Below, piece after piece: positions 1 through 9,148 of a stretch of 64,000 nt of DNA. Every line of letters begins with the position of its first letter. The first letter of the stretch is position 1. The notes beneath the pieces are model-generated. The model made no database searches. It had not been told where the DNA came from and saw nothing but the letters and a program-made list of their open reading frames with translations. The translations under genes and the position numbers were made by a program. Location of the stretch: the NCBI GenBank assembly GCA_040388375.1, contig JAZKBU010000001.1, positions 1 through 64,000 on the forward strand, in the 5' to 3' direction. Origin of the DNA: Bacteroidota bacterium. GTDB taxonomy: Bacteria; Bacteroidota; Bacteroidia; UKL13-3.

Positions 1-1421
1 GTAATAATCGGAATAGGAATAGCTACCACAGTGATATTGATACCGCGGATAGCAGCAGCAGGTACGGGACAATATCTGTCAACACCTTTTACCGTAAACG
101 AATGGGGCTGGGTGCGGGCGGCTGCAACTGGGGGGGTCCAACAGAATTTAAAGCTGTCTGCTTTAGGGCCCTGAATACCGCGTTGGGCCAATACATAATT
201 ACGCACCCAGGTGGAATTAGCCATCACAGGACTGAACTGACCCGGATTATTCCATGTTAAATCGGTGCTATCAGCTAAGATAGGGGCGGGTGTGGCCAGT
301 AAGTTTGCCTGGTCTTCAGCTACAATGTCCAAACAAATCTGTTGGCCTGCACATACTGAAAAACTTTGACCCGTTTGCAAGGTGCCATTACGGTATACTT
401 TTATTTTGGGCACTAAATTTCCGGTGCATAACATGGTTTGAAACTGCACATCACGTCTGGTGACACCAACAACCACCCAGGTATTACCCACCCGTTTCCA
501 CTGGGTTACTTCTATTACTAAATTAGATACCCATACACCCGATGGTCTGAACATCACATCGCCTGTTAAGGGGTCAATACGTATACCGGCAGGATAAGGG
601 GCGTTGGCATTGGGTGCACCTAAATAGGCAAAGGGGTAGCCTGCACTATAAGGTGGATTGTAACTTACGGGAGAACCTGGACTTTGCATAGATTGTCCGA
701 AAGCATAACTCAAGGAGTCTCCATCAGGGTCTATTGCGCCTAAATTATATATAAAATCTACACCCGCACATACTAAGGCTGCCGCATCATTGGTAAAGGT
801 AGGAGCTGAGTTACAAGGGGTCTGGCAACGGTCAATCATAGAACCGCAATAAAAATTGCCCGGCATAAAATTGGTTATGGCCTGATTACGACAACAAAGA
901 CTAAAACCCAATGCTACTTTACAGCATGAAGCCGGAATAGCGTTTAAATTAACATTACCCACAAAAGTATAAACCTCAATACCGGGAGCAAAAGTGCCCG
1001 CTGTACGCGTATTACAATTTTTACAAATGGTTTTTACAGAAGTACAGGTCTGGATTATATCAAAACCATTGGGCATCGGTTGAGCATCTAATGTAAAAGT
1101 ACCAAAATTAACACCCATGCAAGAAGGATCAGCTCCCGTAATGGTATTATTGAAACCACAACAAGAGTTAGCAGTAGTACAGCCAGATGTGTTACCATTT
1201 GGAACTGGCACATCACAAGTATAACAAAATGGCGCTCCAGCACAATCGCGGTATACTTTTAATAAAATTTTATAGACGCCTGGGGTAGATGTACACTGGT
1301 AGCTTAAATCACTTCCCACTATATGATCAGCAAAGGTGGTCTTCGTTCCAAAAAGAAAAAACAAGCTCGTTAATAAAAGGGCAAATTTATAATTACAGAA
1401 AAGAGTATATATTTTTTTCAT
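1..1421 (-). CDS. Secreted Cys-rich surface protein, C-terminal part beyond window
   Basis: An ATG at 1421 opens a frame of 473 codons that runs off the left edge without a stop, so only the N-terminal part is visible. It starts with a signal peptide (MKKIYTLFCNYKFALLLTS, then a Phe/Leu-rich core) followed by ADHIVGSDLSYQC. That opening, together with many spaced Cys residues and YRDC, is typical of very large Bacteroidota exported proteins that usually end in a gliding-motility-associated or T9SS sorting domain; that end is not visible here. An extracellular adhesin-like role is inference. The neighbour on the other strand is a threonine synthase-like gene reading away from it. Confidence 0.8.
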   Translation of the reverse strand, partial: MKKIYTLFCNYKFALLLTSLFFLFGTKTTFADHIVGSDLSYQCTSTPGVYKILLKVYRDCAGAPFCYTCDVPVPNGNTSGCTTANSCCGFNNTITGADPSCMGVNFGTFTLDAQPMPNGFDIIQTCTSVKTICKNCNTRTAGTFAPGIEVYTFVGNVNLNAIPASCCKVALGFSLCCRNQAITNFMPGNFYCGSMIDRCQTPCNSAPTFTNDAAALVCAGVDFIYNLGAIDPDGDSLSYAFGQSMQSPGSPVSYNPPYSAGYPFAYLGAPNANAPYPAGIRIDPLTGDVMFRPSGVWVSNLVIEVTQWKRVGNTWVVVGVTRRDVQFQTMLCTGNLVPKIKVYRNGTLQTGQSFSVCAGQQICLDIVAEDQANLLATPAPILADSTDLTWNNPGQFSPVMANSTWVRNYVLAQRGIQGPKADSFKFCWTPPVAAARTQPHSFTVKGVDRYCPVPAAAIRGINITVVAIPIPII

Positions 1422-1549
1422 CAGTCTGAAAATTTAATTAAACAAACTTAACATTACGTTTGCTAAAATTTTTCTTAACAAATAAACGAAAAAAAATCTA
1501 AATATAATTTTGTCTAAATTTCCTATTGTTGTTACGAATTCCAACTTTT

Positions 1550-2647
1550 ATGAAATTAATTGACCCTGAATCAAAGCAAGAATACAATTGTAACTCACCT
1601 ATATGGATATCTCCGGCAAATAACCTGTTATCCATTGAGTTTGATGCAGCGTTTAATTTGGATGCTATTAAAAAAAAACAGTCCAATTTATGGCGATATG
1701 AAGATGCTATTGCTATTGACCAAAAGCTGGGAATAGTGAGTATGCAGGAAGGATTCACCCCTCTTGAGCCTATTACCATTAATAAAAAAAAAGTATATAT
1801 TAAACATGAACAATTGTTTAGTACAGGCAGCTATAAGGACCGAGGAGCAACAACGCTTATCAGCAAAGTGAAACAATTGGGTATAGACATGGTAATACAG
1901 GATAGCAGCGGCAATGCAGGCTGTGCTATTGCTGCTTATGCGGCTAAAGCCGGAATAAACTGCCATATTTATTTGCCTGAAAATACATCGCCCAATAAAA
2001 TTGCACAAATGCAGGCTTATGGGGCCACAATAGTGAAAGTACAAGGAAACAGGGAAGATACAGCCAATGCAACATTAAAAGCAGCAGAAAAAACTTACTA
2101 TGCAAGCCATTCTTACAACCCCTGGTTTTTTGAGGGGACTAAAACATTTGCATTTGAAATATGTGAACAACAAGGATGGAAAGCGCCTGATGCCATTGTG
2201 CTTCCTGCGGGAAATGGAACACTTGTTATTGGCTGTTTTATTGGCTTTAATCAACTGGCTAAAGCAGGTATTATTACTAAAATTCCTAAAATTATTGCTA
2301 TACAAACGCAAGCTTGCAATCCGTTAAGTATTATGTTTCATAAAAATTTACCTGAACTGCCTTCTGTTGAAAGTACGGCTACTTATGCCGAAGGTATTGC
2401 CATTGCTAAACCCATAAGAGCAAAACAAATTGTATCATCGGTTAAGGAAACCAAGGGTACATTTATTTCTGTTAACGAAGAAGAAATAAAAACAGCGTGG
2501 ACAGAGATGGCTCGTATAGGTAACTATATTGAACCAACCAGTGCAGCCACCATTGCAGGTTTAAAACAATATATAAAAAATAATGATGATGAATTGGTCG
2601 TATCATTATTTAGCGGACACGGCCTAAAATCAAAACCTCTTTTCTAA
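1550..2647 (+). CDS. Threonine synthase-like PLP-dependent enzyme
   Basis: A 365-residue fold-type II pyridoxal-phosphate enzyme. The PLP lysine is in GSYKDRGA, the phosphate/substrate loop is SSGNAG, a glycine-rich cofactor loop is PAGNGT, and EGFTPL matches the threonine synthase N-terminal motif. Threonine synthase converts O-phosphohomoserine to threonine. The protein is shorter than classical ThrC and fits the short ThrC-like branch; another PLP lyase or cysteate synthase-like activity cannot be excluded. The frame extends upstream to a TTG at 1526, but the ATG at 1550 (MKLIDPESKQEY) is preferred. A TAATTTTG -7-like box lies at 1505-1512. No other threonine pathway gene is adjacent. Confidence 0.8.
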   Translation: MKLIDPESKQEYNCNSPIWISPANNLLSIEFDAAFNLDAIKKKQSNLWRYEDAIAIDQKLGIVSMQEGFTPLEPITINKKKVYIKHEQLFSTGSYKDRGATTLISKVKQLGIDMVIQDSSGNAGCAIAAYAAKAGINCHIYLPENTSPNKIAQMQAYGATIVKVQGNREDTANATLKAAEKTYYASHSYNPWFFEGTKTFAFEICEQQGWKAPDAIVLPAGNGTLVIGCFIGFNQLAKAGIITKIPKIIAIQTQACNPLSIMFHKNLPELPSVESTATYAEGIAIAKPIRAKQIVSSVKETKGTFISVNEEEIKTAWTEMARIGNYIEPTSAATIAGLKQYIKNNDDELVVSLFSGHGLKSKPLF

Positions 2648-2796
2648 ACACGGGAAATGGAAATATGAGTTATTGTTATGCTAAAAAAATAGGTTGTCAA
2701 CAAGTTATAAATTGCTTCTTATATAACTAATTCAACTGGCAATAAAATTGTGTTATCAATTATTTACAAAAAAACGTATCATGCAACTGTAATAAT

Positions 2797-4461
2797 ATGT
2801 TAAATAAACTAATCAATATATTAAATAATTTAAGCACGGGAACAAGAACGGCTATAAGTTATTTTACCATTATATTCTTTACGCTATTGGCGAGTATTAC
2901 TGCAATTCTACTACTTCAATACAGTAAAGGTATTGACGAAAAACTATCAAAAAGTTTCAACCCGGCCATTAATGCGGCTGAGGATATACACTCACTGATA
3001 GATGAGAGCAACAGGCTTTGTTACTCACTCATTACGCAGCCTAATAAAGACATCAGACTTAAACTGGAAAAAATTATTTCGAAGCAGTACAAATCGAAAA
3101 AAATATTTTTATTGGAATTATTTCAAGAGCCGGAACTGCAAAAATCGAAAGTACTTTTTAATACGGCTGATGCCAGTTTTATCAAAATAATTGAAAAGCA
3201 AAAACAACTCCTTATAAAAACTAAAGACAGTATTGATATTGAAGGCGCCAAAGCCCTGCAATTAGAAATAAAAGACGATATAGCCGCTTTGCAACCGGTA
3301 ATAGGAGAAGTAGAATTAAAGGTAATTGATGCCAGTAGAGAAATTCAATTAGAAAAATACGAAAGCTACAGAACCTTGCGGTTTGCATTATTAGCAATGA
3401 TGGTGGTAGTAGTTATGGTGGCAGCTATTTCACTGTTAATTACCAACGAAACCATTGTAAATCCTGTACGTCAGGTAAGCGAGGTACTTAATGTAATGGG
3501 CAAAGGCGATATTGTTAAGTTTGAAGTTACTACCCGAAGAAAAGATGAAATTGGAGACATGATTGAATCAGCTCAAAATTTATCTTTAGGCATGAAAAAC
3601 AAAGCCGATGTAGCCTATGCAATTGGTAAAGGCAATTATGAAATAGAAGTCCCCTTACAAGGCAAAAACGACAAGCTTGGAAAAGCATTGTTAGAAATGC
3701 GTGACAACCTTTTGCAAAGTAAAAAAACAGAAGAGAAAAACTTAAGAGAACTTGAGTTGTATACTAAAAACTTAGAGAAAAAAAATAAAGAACTTGACCA
3801 GTTTGCATACGTAACCTCACACGATTTAAAAAGCCCGCTAAGAGGTATAAACAATCTGGCTGAATGGATTGAGGAAGACATGGGAGACACTATGAGTATA
3901 GAAAGTAAAAAATACTTTTTAATGCTTAGAGGCCGTGTTCACAGAATGGAATCGCTTATTAACTCACTTTTAAAATATAGTCGTGCAGGAAGATCAAGCA
4001 ATGAGTTAGAGCTGGTAAGCAGTAAACAAATATTACTCGAAGTACTGAAAAGAATCGCCCCTTCGCCACGTTTTGCTATTTACCACGATGATGCGCTACC
4101 CACACTATACGCCAATTACAAAGAAATAGAGGATGTTTTTTTTGAATTGCTAAGTAATGCAGTAAGGTATAATTTTAGTGCAGAACCTGTAATAAACATA
4201 ACTTATAAAATAGAAAAACCTTTTTATGTTTTTTGTGTGGCTGATAATGGTTCCGGCATTTCACCTGAATACCACAAAAAAATATTTACCATATTCCAAA
4301 CACTGGAAACACGCGACAAAATAGAAAGTATGGGAGCAGGACTGGCTATTGTAAGTAAAATAGTAGAGGAAAATGGTGGTTATGTATGGGTAGAATCTGA
4401 TGAAGGATTAGGTGCTAAATTCTACTTTAAATGGCCTATTCCAAAAGAAAGTGTAAGCTAA
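2797..4461 (+). CDS. Membrane sensor histidine kinase with HAMP domain
   Basis: A 554-residue sensor kinase. In order: TM helix about 18-42, a helical sensor region about 45-190, a second TM about 192-215 (Met/Val-rich), HAMP about 215-270, a charged coiled coil about 300-335, HisKA with phospho-His in VTSHDLKSPLRG about 345, then HATPase_c with N box ELLSNAVRY, DNGSGI and a G2 box GAGLAIV. It should autophosphorylate in response to a periplasmic or membrane signal. No receiver gene is adjacent, so it is an orphan here. Its stop codon directly abuts the stop of the convergent purK gene. Confidence 0.88.
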   Translation: MLNKLINILNNLSTGTRTAISYFTIIFFTLLASITAILLLQYSKGIDEKLSKSFNPAINAAEDIHSLIDESNRLCYSLITQPNKDIRLKLEKIISKQYKSKKIFLLELFQEPELQKSKVLFNTADASFIKIIEKQKQLLIKTKDSIDIEGAKALQLEIKDDIAALQPVIGEVELKVIDASREIQLEKYESYRTLRFALLAMMVVVVMVAAISLLITNETIVNPVRQVSEVLNVMGKGDIVKFEVTTRRKDEIGDMIESAQNLSLGMKNKADVAYAIGKGNYEIEVPLQGKNDKLGKALLEMRDNLLQSKKTEEKNLRELELYTKNLEKKNKELDQFAYVTSHDLKSPLRGINNLAEWIEEDMGDTMSIESKKYFLMLRGRVHRMESLINSLLKYSRAGRSSNELELVSSKQILLEVLKRIAPSPRFAIYHDDALPTLYANYKEIEDVFFELLSNAVRYNFSAEPVINITYKIEKPFYVFCVADNGSGISPEYHKKIFTIFQTLETRDKIESMGAGLAIVSKIVEENGGYVWVESDEGLGAKFYFKWPIPKESVS

Positions 4462-5619
4462 TTACGCAGCACTAAACTTTATTAAATCCATTACCTTTTT
4501 AGCTTTCTCTTTCAATAAATCAATGTTATCAGCCATTAAAGTTATATGGCCCATTTTACGCATTGGTTTACTTTCTTTTTTATCGTACAAATGAATATAA
4601 ACGCCTTCTATAGCATGTATTTCATTTAAATTATCCAATTTATAATTACCACTAAAATCTTTGTCGCCTAATAAGTTTATCATAGCTGCAGGCCTCAGTA
4701 AATTGGAGCTCCCCACAGGTAATCCAATTAATATTCTTAACAATTGCTCATACTGCGATGTATAACAAGCCTCAATGGTATGGTGCCCTGAATTATGTGC
4801 TCTTGGTGCAATTTCATTCACCAATATTTCATTGTCATCGGTTAAAAACATTTCCACTGCAAACAATCCGGGGCTATTAAATTTTTCAATTGTTTCAATA
4901 GCTATTTGTTTAGCTTTATCAGCAATAGTATTGCTAATTTGAGCAGGAGAAAACAAAAACGTAACTAAATTAGCTGTTGGATCAAACTCCATTTCTATGG
5001 CATCATATGCTACTGTATTGCCATGTGTGTCTTTAGCAACTATAACAGCTATTTCTTTTTGGCAGGGAATAAACGCTTCTAACACACAAGGGGTATTAAA
5101 AGGTATTTTGCTCAAATCAGCTAATATAACTTCGCTTGTTAGTATAGTTACACCTTTACCATCATAACCATCAGTTCTGGTCTTAGCAACAAACTTTGCG
5201 GTACCCAATGTTTTAATAGCTGCGGGCCACTCGTCTACATTGTTAACCAATACGTAAGACGATGTAGGAATATTATTGTTGCTATAAAACTGTTTTTGTA
5301 ATCCTTTATCCTGTATAACCTGAAGCACTTTAGGCGAAGGAATAATAACTTTTCCTGCTGCTTCTAACTTCAACAATGCTGTAGTATTAATATGTTCTAT
5401 TTCAAAGGTTAAAACATCGCTGTTATTGGCCAGTTCAATAATTTTATTTTCATCGTATAAAGAACCTTCAATAAAAATATCAGCCAAATTATAACAAGGG
5501 CAATCGCTTGAATTTTCTAAAATAGCAAAATTAACATTGAGTCTCAATGCCTCTTCTATCATCATTCGCCCTAGCTGCCCTCCTCCTATAATTCCAACTT
5601 TTGTTTTAAGTCCATTCAT
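4462..5619 (-). CDS. purK: N5-carboxyaminoimidazole ribonucleotide synthase PurK
   Basis: A 385-residue ATP-grasp enzyme. PurK makes N5-CAIR from AIR, bicarbonate and ATP in de novo purine synthesis. The N-terminus GIIGGGQLGRMM is diagnostic. The middle carries the ATP-grasp segments KTRTDGYDGKG and VLEAFIPCQKEIAVI, followed by NEIAPRAHNSGHHTIEAC. Full length. It lies 15 nt downstream of bshA on the same strand and is probably cotranscribed with it. purE is not in the window. Confidence 0.95.
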   Translation of the reverse strand: MNGLKTKVGIIGGGQLGRMMIEEALRLNVNFAILENSSDCPCYNLADIFIEGSLYDENKIIELANNSDVLTFEIEHINTTALLKLEAAGKVIIPSPKVLQVIQDKGLQKQFYSNNNIPTSSYVLVNNVDEWPAAIKTLGTAKFVAKTRTDGYDGKGVTILTSEVILADLSKIPFNTPCVLEAFIPCQKEIAVIVAKDTHGNTVAYDAIEMEFDPTANLVTFLFSPAQISNTIADKAKQIAIETIEKFNSPGLFAVEMFLTDDNEILVNEIAPRAHNSGHHTIEACYTSQYEQLLRILIGLPVGSSNLLRPAAMINLLGDKDFSGNYKLDNLNEIHAIEGVYIHLYDKKESKPMRKMGHITLMADNIDLLKEKAKKVMDLIKFSAA

Positions 5620-5634
5620 AGCTGCAATAATAAA

Positions 5635-6768
5635 TTAAATACTTTTAGCACTTAAAACTTGTTTATAAAAGTTTTCATAAATAGGAACAATATTATTGAT
5701 ATCAAACTCCAGTGCGCGTTTAAGTGCATTGGCTTTAAATTCCAGCAACCTTTCTTCATTCTCTAAAATATAAATACCTTTCTGAGCCATTGTTTCCACA
5801 TCGCCAACAGTAGCCATAAATCCGGAAATTCCATCTTGCACCAGTTCTGGTATACCACCTGCTAAACTCGCTATTACGGGAACCTCACATGCCATTGCTT
5901 CTAAAGCTGCTAATCCAAAACTTTCCGTTTCACTCGGCATTAAAAATAAATCACAAACACTCAATATTTCTTCTACCGGGTTCTGTTTACCTAAAAACAT
6001 AGTACTACCACATAAATCTAACTCACGGCACAGTGTTTCTGCATTATGGCGCTCAGGACCATCTCCAACCAACAGTAATTTTGATGGAATATGCTCTCTG
6101 ATTTTTCCAAATATTTTAACTACATCTTCTACCCTCTTCACTTTTCTAAAATTAGAAGTATGCACTATTAATTTCTCATTCTGCGGAGCAATAGCCATTT
6201 TAAAATGCTCTTTTGCCTGTTTTTGAAAACGGGTAACATCTATAAAATTGGGTATTACTTCTATCGGTTTCTTCGTTTTAAAATGCTTGTACGTATCCTG
6301 TTTTAAAAAATCAGATACTGAAGTTACGGCATCTGATTGATTGATTGAATACGTTACTACCGGCTCAAAAGCTGCATCTTTACCCACTAAAGTAATATCC
6401 GTTCCATGCAAAGTAGTAATAACAGGAATATGAATCCCTTCTGTAGCCAATATATGCTTAGCCATAATAGCAGCAGATGCATGTGGAATAGCATAATGTA
6501 CATGCAATAAATCCAGTTTTTCAAATTTCACCACATCAACCAATGTACTGGCTAAGGATGTTTCGTAAGGCGGAAAATCAAAAAGTGGGTAAGTACTTAC
6601 ATTTACTTCATGGTAAAAAATATTACTCATAAAGTAATCCAGTCTGGCTGGTTGTTTATATGATATAAAATGAACCTGATGTCCTCTCTGCGCTAAAGCT
6701 TTTCCTAATTCTGTTGCCACAACACCGCTTCCACCATAAGTTGGATAGCAAACAATTCCTATTTTCAT
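5635..6768 (-). CDS. bshA: N-acetyl-alpha-D-glucosaminyl L-malate synthase BshA (bacillithiol synthesis)
   Basis: A 377-residue GT4 glycosyltransferase. BshA joins GlcNAc from UDP-GlcNAc to L-malate, the first step of bacillithiol synthesis, in the cytosol. The N-terminus VCYPTYGGSGVVATELGKAL is the family signature. HVHYAIPHA, TLHGTDITLVG and the donor-site stretch PSETESFGLAALEAMACEVP follow in the expected order, and the length is normal. It reads into purK after 15 nt. bshB and bshC are not in the window. An ATG start at 6768 fits the family start. Confidence 0.95.
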   Translation of the reverse strand: MKIGIVCYPTYGGSGVVATELGKALAQRGHQVHFISYKQPARLDYFMSNIFYHEVNVSTYPLFDFPPYETSLASTLVDVVKFEKLDLLHVHYAIPHASAAIMAKHILATEGIHIPVITTLHGTDITLVGKDAAFEPVVTYSINQSDAVTSVSDFLKQDTYKHFKTKKPIEVIPNFIDVTRFQKQAKEHFKMAIAPQNEKLIVHTSNFRKVKRVEDVVKIFGKIREHIPSKLLLVGDGPERHNAETLCRELDLCGSTMFLGKQNPVEEILSVCDLFLMPSETESFGLAALEAMACEVPVIASLAGGIPELVQDGISGFMATVGDVETMAQKGIYILENEERLLEFKANALKRALEFDINNIVPIYENFYKQVLSAKSI

Positions 6769-6884
6769 TAAAATATTTTTCTATTTAAATTAAAAATACA
6801 AATGTTGCTTAATTGTTTGGATTTAGAAATTTTTTTTACTGATATAAGTTTTTATTCTATCAAACAGCTCCGGCCATAAACAGA

Positions 6885-6921
6885 CAAAAGCCCCATAAAC
6901 AGACTGTTTATGGGGCTTTTG
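6885..6921. terminator. Rho-independent terminator of the two-component operon
   Basis: A perfect 18-bp inverted repeat (6885-6902 against 6904-6921) with GCCCC/GGGGC at its heart and A/T runs on both sides. It lies 17 nt beyond the stop of the response regulator, which reads leftwards. Only one base separates the arms, so the real loop must open some pairs. It is symmetric enough to act in both directions. Confidence 0.85.
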
Positions 6922-6938
6922 TTTTATACTTTCACTCA

Positions 6939-7649
6939 TTACATCACTGCAACTTCTTGTAAATTAAATTTATAACCAATTCCTCTTGATGATTGGAAGA
7001 AAACAGGATTTTTAGGATCTTCTTCAAAATACTTACGTAAATTCAGCATAAAATTATCAACCGTACGGGTATTCGGAATTACATTATAATCCCATACTAC
7101 CTTTAAAATATGCTCTCTGCTTACTACTGTGTTTTTGTTTTCAATCAGTAATTTAATAAGCAGTGTTTCTTTTTTGGTTAAATCAATTTTACCGTCAATT
7201 CCTTGTGCCTGATGGCTATCAAAATTAATCCAATTACCTCCAAAATGAAAAATATTAGGTAATGCTCTTTCATTGGCTTGCATCTTGTCTCTTTTGTCAA
7301 TCAGTTTTTTTATTCTTAACAAAAGTTCCTCTAAATCAAACGGTTTTGTCAAATAGTCGTCTCCACCTTTTTTCAAGCCTTCAATACGTTCAGCAGGAGT
7401 ATTTTTTGCTGATAAAAATAAAATAGGAATATTTTGATCATGTAATCGAATATTCTCGCATACCATGTAACCATCCATTTCAGGCAACATAATATCAAGA
7501 ACCACTAGGTCAAACTTACGTTCCCTAAATGTATCAATTGCTTTTTTACCATCTCCAACAGCAATTACATGGTAATTTTCCAACTCTAGGTTAAGCTTTA
7601 ATGCATGTTGTAAATTTTCTTCGTCTTCTACTAAAAGTATATTGTTCAT
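6939..7649 (-). CDS. OmpR/PhoB-type response regulator
   Basis: 236 residues: receiver domain about 1-120 with acidic pocket LLVEDEENL, phosphoacceptor in LVVLDIMLPEMDG and conserved Lys in LTKPFDLEELL, then a winged-helix DNA-binding domain about 135-230 ending SSRGIGYKF. It resembles the Bacteroidota RprY-type regulators. It follows its cognate kinase by 45 nt on the same strand, and a strong terminator ends the operon. Confidence 0.93.
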   Translation of the reverse strand: MNNILLVEDEENLQHALKLNLELENYHVIAVGDGKKAIDTFRERKFDLVVLDIMLPEMDGYMVCENIRLHDQNIPILFLSAKNTPAERIEGLKKGGDDYLTKPFDLEELLLRIKKLIDKRDKMQANERALPNIFHFGGNWINFDSHQAQGIDGKIDLTKKETLLIKLLIENKNTVVSREHILKVVWDYNVIPNTRTVDNFMLNLRKYFEEDPKNPVFFQSSRGIGYKFNLQEVAVM

Positions 7650-7694
7650 AATCTAAGGATTTATATTTTTTATAACTTTAATTATATATACGTA

Positions 7695-8831
7695 TTATAC
7701 GTTAAAAGTTACTTCAAAGTTTGTTCCTTTAGGTTGATTATTTTTTACTTCAATAGTTGCATGGTGTAATCTTAAAAGATTTTTTACTATAAACAGGCCT
7801 AGGCCAGTTCCTTTGCTTTTGCGGGTTTGTTCATCACCAACTCTGAAAAATTTTCCGAAAAGTCTCTGTTTATCAACATCTCCAATACCAATACCAAGAT
7901 CAGATACGGAAAATAATACATGCTTAGAATCAGACTTAAGCAGTACTGTAATGTTTTCGTCAGAATATTTTTCAGCATTAGAAATTAAATTTATTACCAC
8001 GCTTTCCAATGCAAATTCGTCTCCATTAATATACACTTCCTGTTCAATATTTTTGATAATGCGGTTTTTTAAATTGCGAGGAGTAGCATATTTATCAATA
8101 ACGGCATTTAAAAACTCACTGAGATTCATCTCTTTAAAAACCGGCTCATATTGCTTAGTTTCCAATTGAGCTGAAAGTAATAAATTGTCAACCAAGTATC
8201 TAAGTCTATTTACATCATTAATGGAATTGGTCATGATTGTTTTTTGCTTATCCCTCTCCAAATCATGTTTGAGCAATGTTTCCAGATAGAGCTTAACAGA
8301 AGCTAAGGGCGTTTTTAACTCATGGGTAACGGCTAGCAAAAAATTGTTTTGTTGTTTGTTTAATAAAATGCTTTTTTCAAAAGTTTTATAAACCCACATA
8401 ATGCCCCAAATTAAAAGCACAATCATTACAATACCTTCTGTAACATACATCCACTTTTTTTTGGTTAAAAGCTTAGCAGCAATACTTACTTCTTTTTCTA
8501 ATTTAATGTAAGCTGATTCTTTAGGCCTTATCATATAGCCATTAAAAGGCGTAATGGTATCAATAAAAACAAGTTCCAACCTTGGAAAAGCCTTTTTAAA
8601 ATAACCTTGCATTTGCGTGGTATCAATAAAAGCATCTTCCTTTAACTCTTCGCCCATTTCTACTGTTGCTTTGTAGCAAAGTATTTCATCTTTTTCTACT
8701 TCTAACTTCGCATTTTTTACCGTTAATGCATTAATTTCTTCGCTGCTGCGTATATGCGCAAAGGCCCACCAGCCAAAAGCAGCAACAATATACACTGATA
8801 AAAAAATGAATATTAGGCGAGGCTTATTCAT
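7695..8831 (-). CDS. Sensor histidine kinase partner of the OmpR-type regulator
   Basis: 378 residues. An N-terminal TM (about 6-27), a periplasmic segment of about 100 residues, a second TM (about 132-152), HisKA with phospho-His in AVTHELKTPLASVKLYLETL, and HATPase_c with NLISNAEKY, DLGIGI and GTGLGLFIVKNLL. The layout matches RprX-like kinases. The operon order PspC protein, kinase, regulator suggests an envelope stress sensor; that role is inference. Confidence 0.92.
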   Translation of the reverse strand: MNKPRLIFIFLSVYIVAAFGWWAFAHIRSSEEINALTVKNAKLEVEKDEILCYKATVEMGEELKEDAFIDTTQMQGYFKKAFPRLELVFIDTITPFNGYMIRPKESAYIKLEKEVSIAAKLLTKKKWMYVTEGIVMIVLLIWGIMWVYKTFEKSILLNKQQNNFLLAVTHELKTPLASVKLYLETLLKHDLERDKQKTIMTNSINDVNRLRYLVDNLLLSAQLETKQYEPVFKEMNLSEFLNAVIDKYATPRNLKNRIIKNIEQEVYINGDEFALESVVINLISNAEKYSDENITVLLKSDSKHVLFSVSDLGIGIGDVDKQRLFGKFFRVGDEQTRKSKGTGLGLFIVKNLLRLHHATIEVKNNQPKGTNFEVTFNV

Positions 8832-8863
8832 AAGTTAATAAAAAATAAATAATTGAAGATTGA

Positions 8864-9082
8864 TTATAACTCCCAAATGCTTTTACGCTTAGGGTTAAAG
8901 TATTTTTTTATATTAAGCCAGAAAGCTAAAATTAAATACACCAAAATAGGCGAAGCAGCAGTAATAAACGAAGTATAAATAAAATACATACGTATAATAT
9001 TGGAGTTTATACCAAAGCGTTCCCCAAGGTAACTACACACCCCAAATATATTTTTTTCTACGTAAAACTTTATTCTATCCAT
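8864..9082 (-). CDS. PspC-domain small membrane protein
   Basis: 72 residues from the ATG at 9082 (an upstream TTG at 9100 adds six codons and is less likely). It shows the PspC signature: DRIKFYVEKNIFGVCSYLGE, then FGINSNIIRMYFIY and a hydrophobic TM ending in FWLNIKKYF. PspC-like proteins respond to membrane stress in other bacteria. It lies 33 nt upstream of the sensor kinase and is probably in the same transcript. Confidence 0.85.
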   Translation of the reverse strand: MDRIKFYVEKNIFGVCSYLGERFGINSNIIRMYFIYTSFITAASPILVYLILAFWLNIKKYFNPKRKSIWEL

Positions 9083-9148
9083 TTCTTTTTGTACGCTCAA
9101 TATAATAAGATACAGGCTTTATCTGCAAGCAAATAAAACGTTTTTATT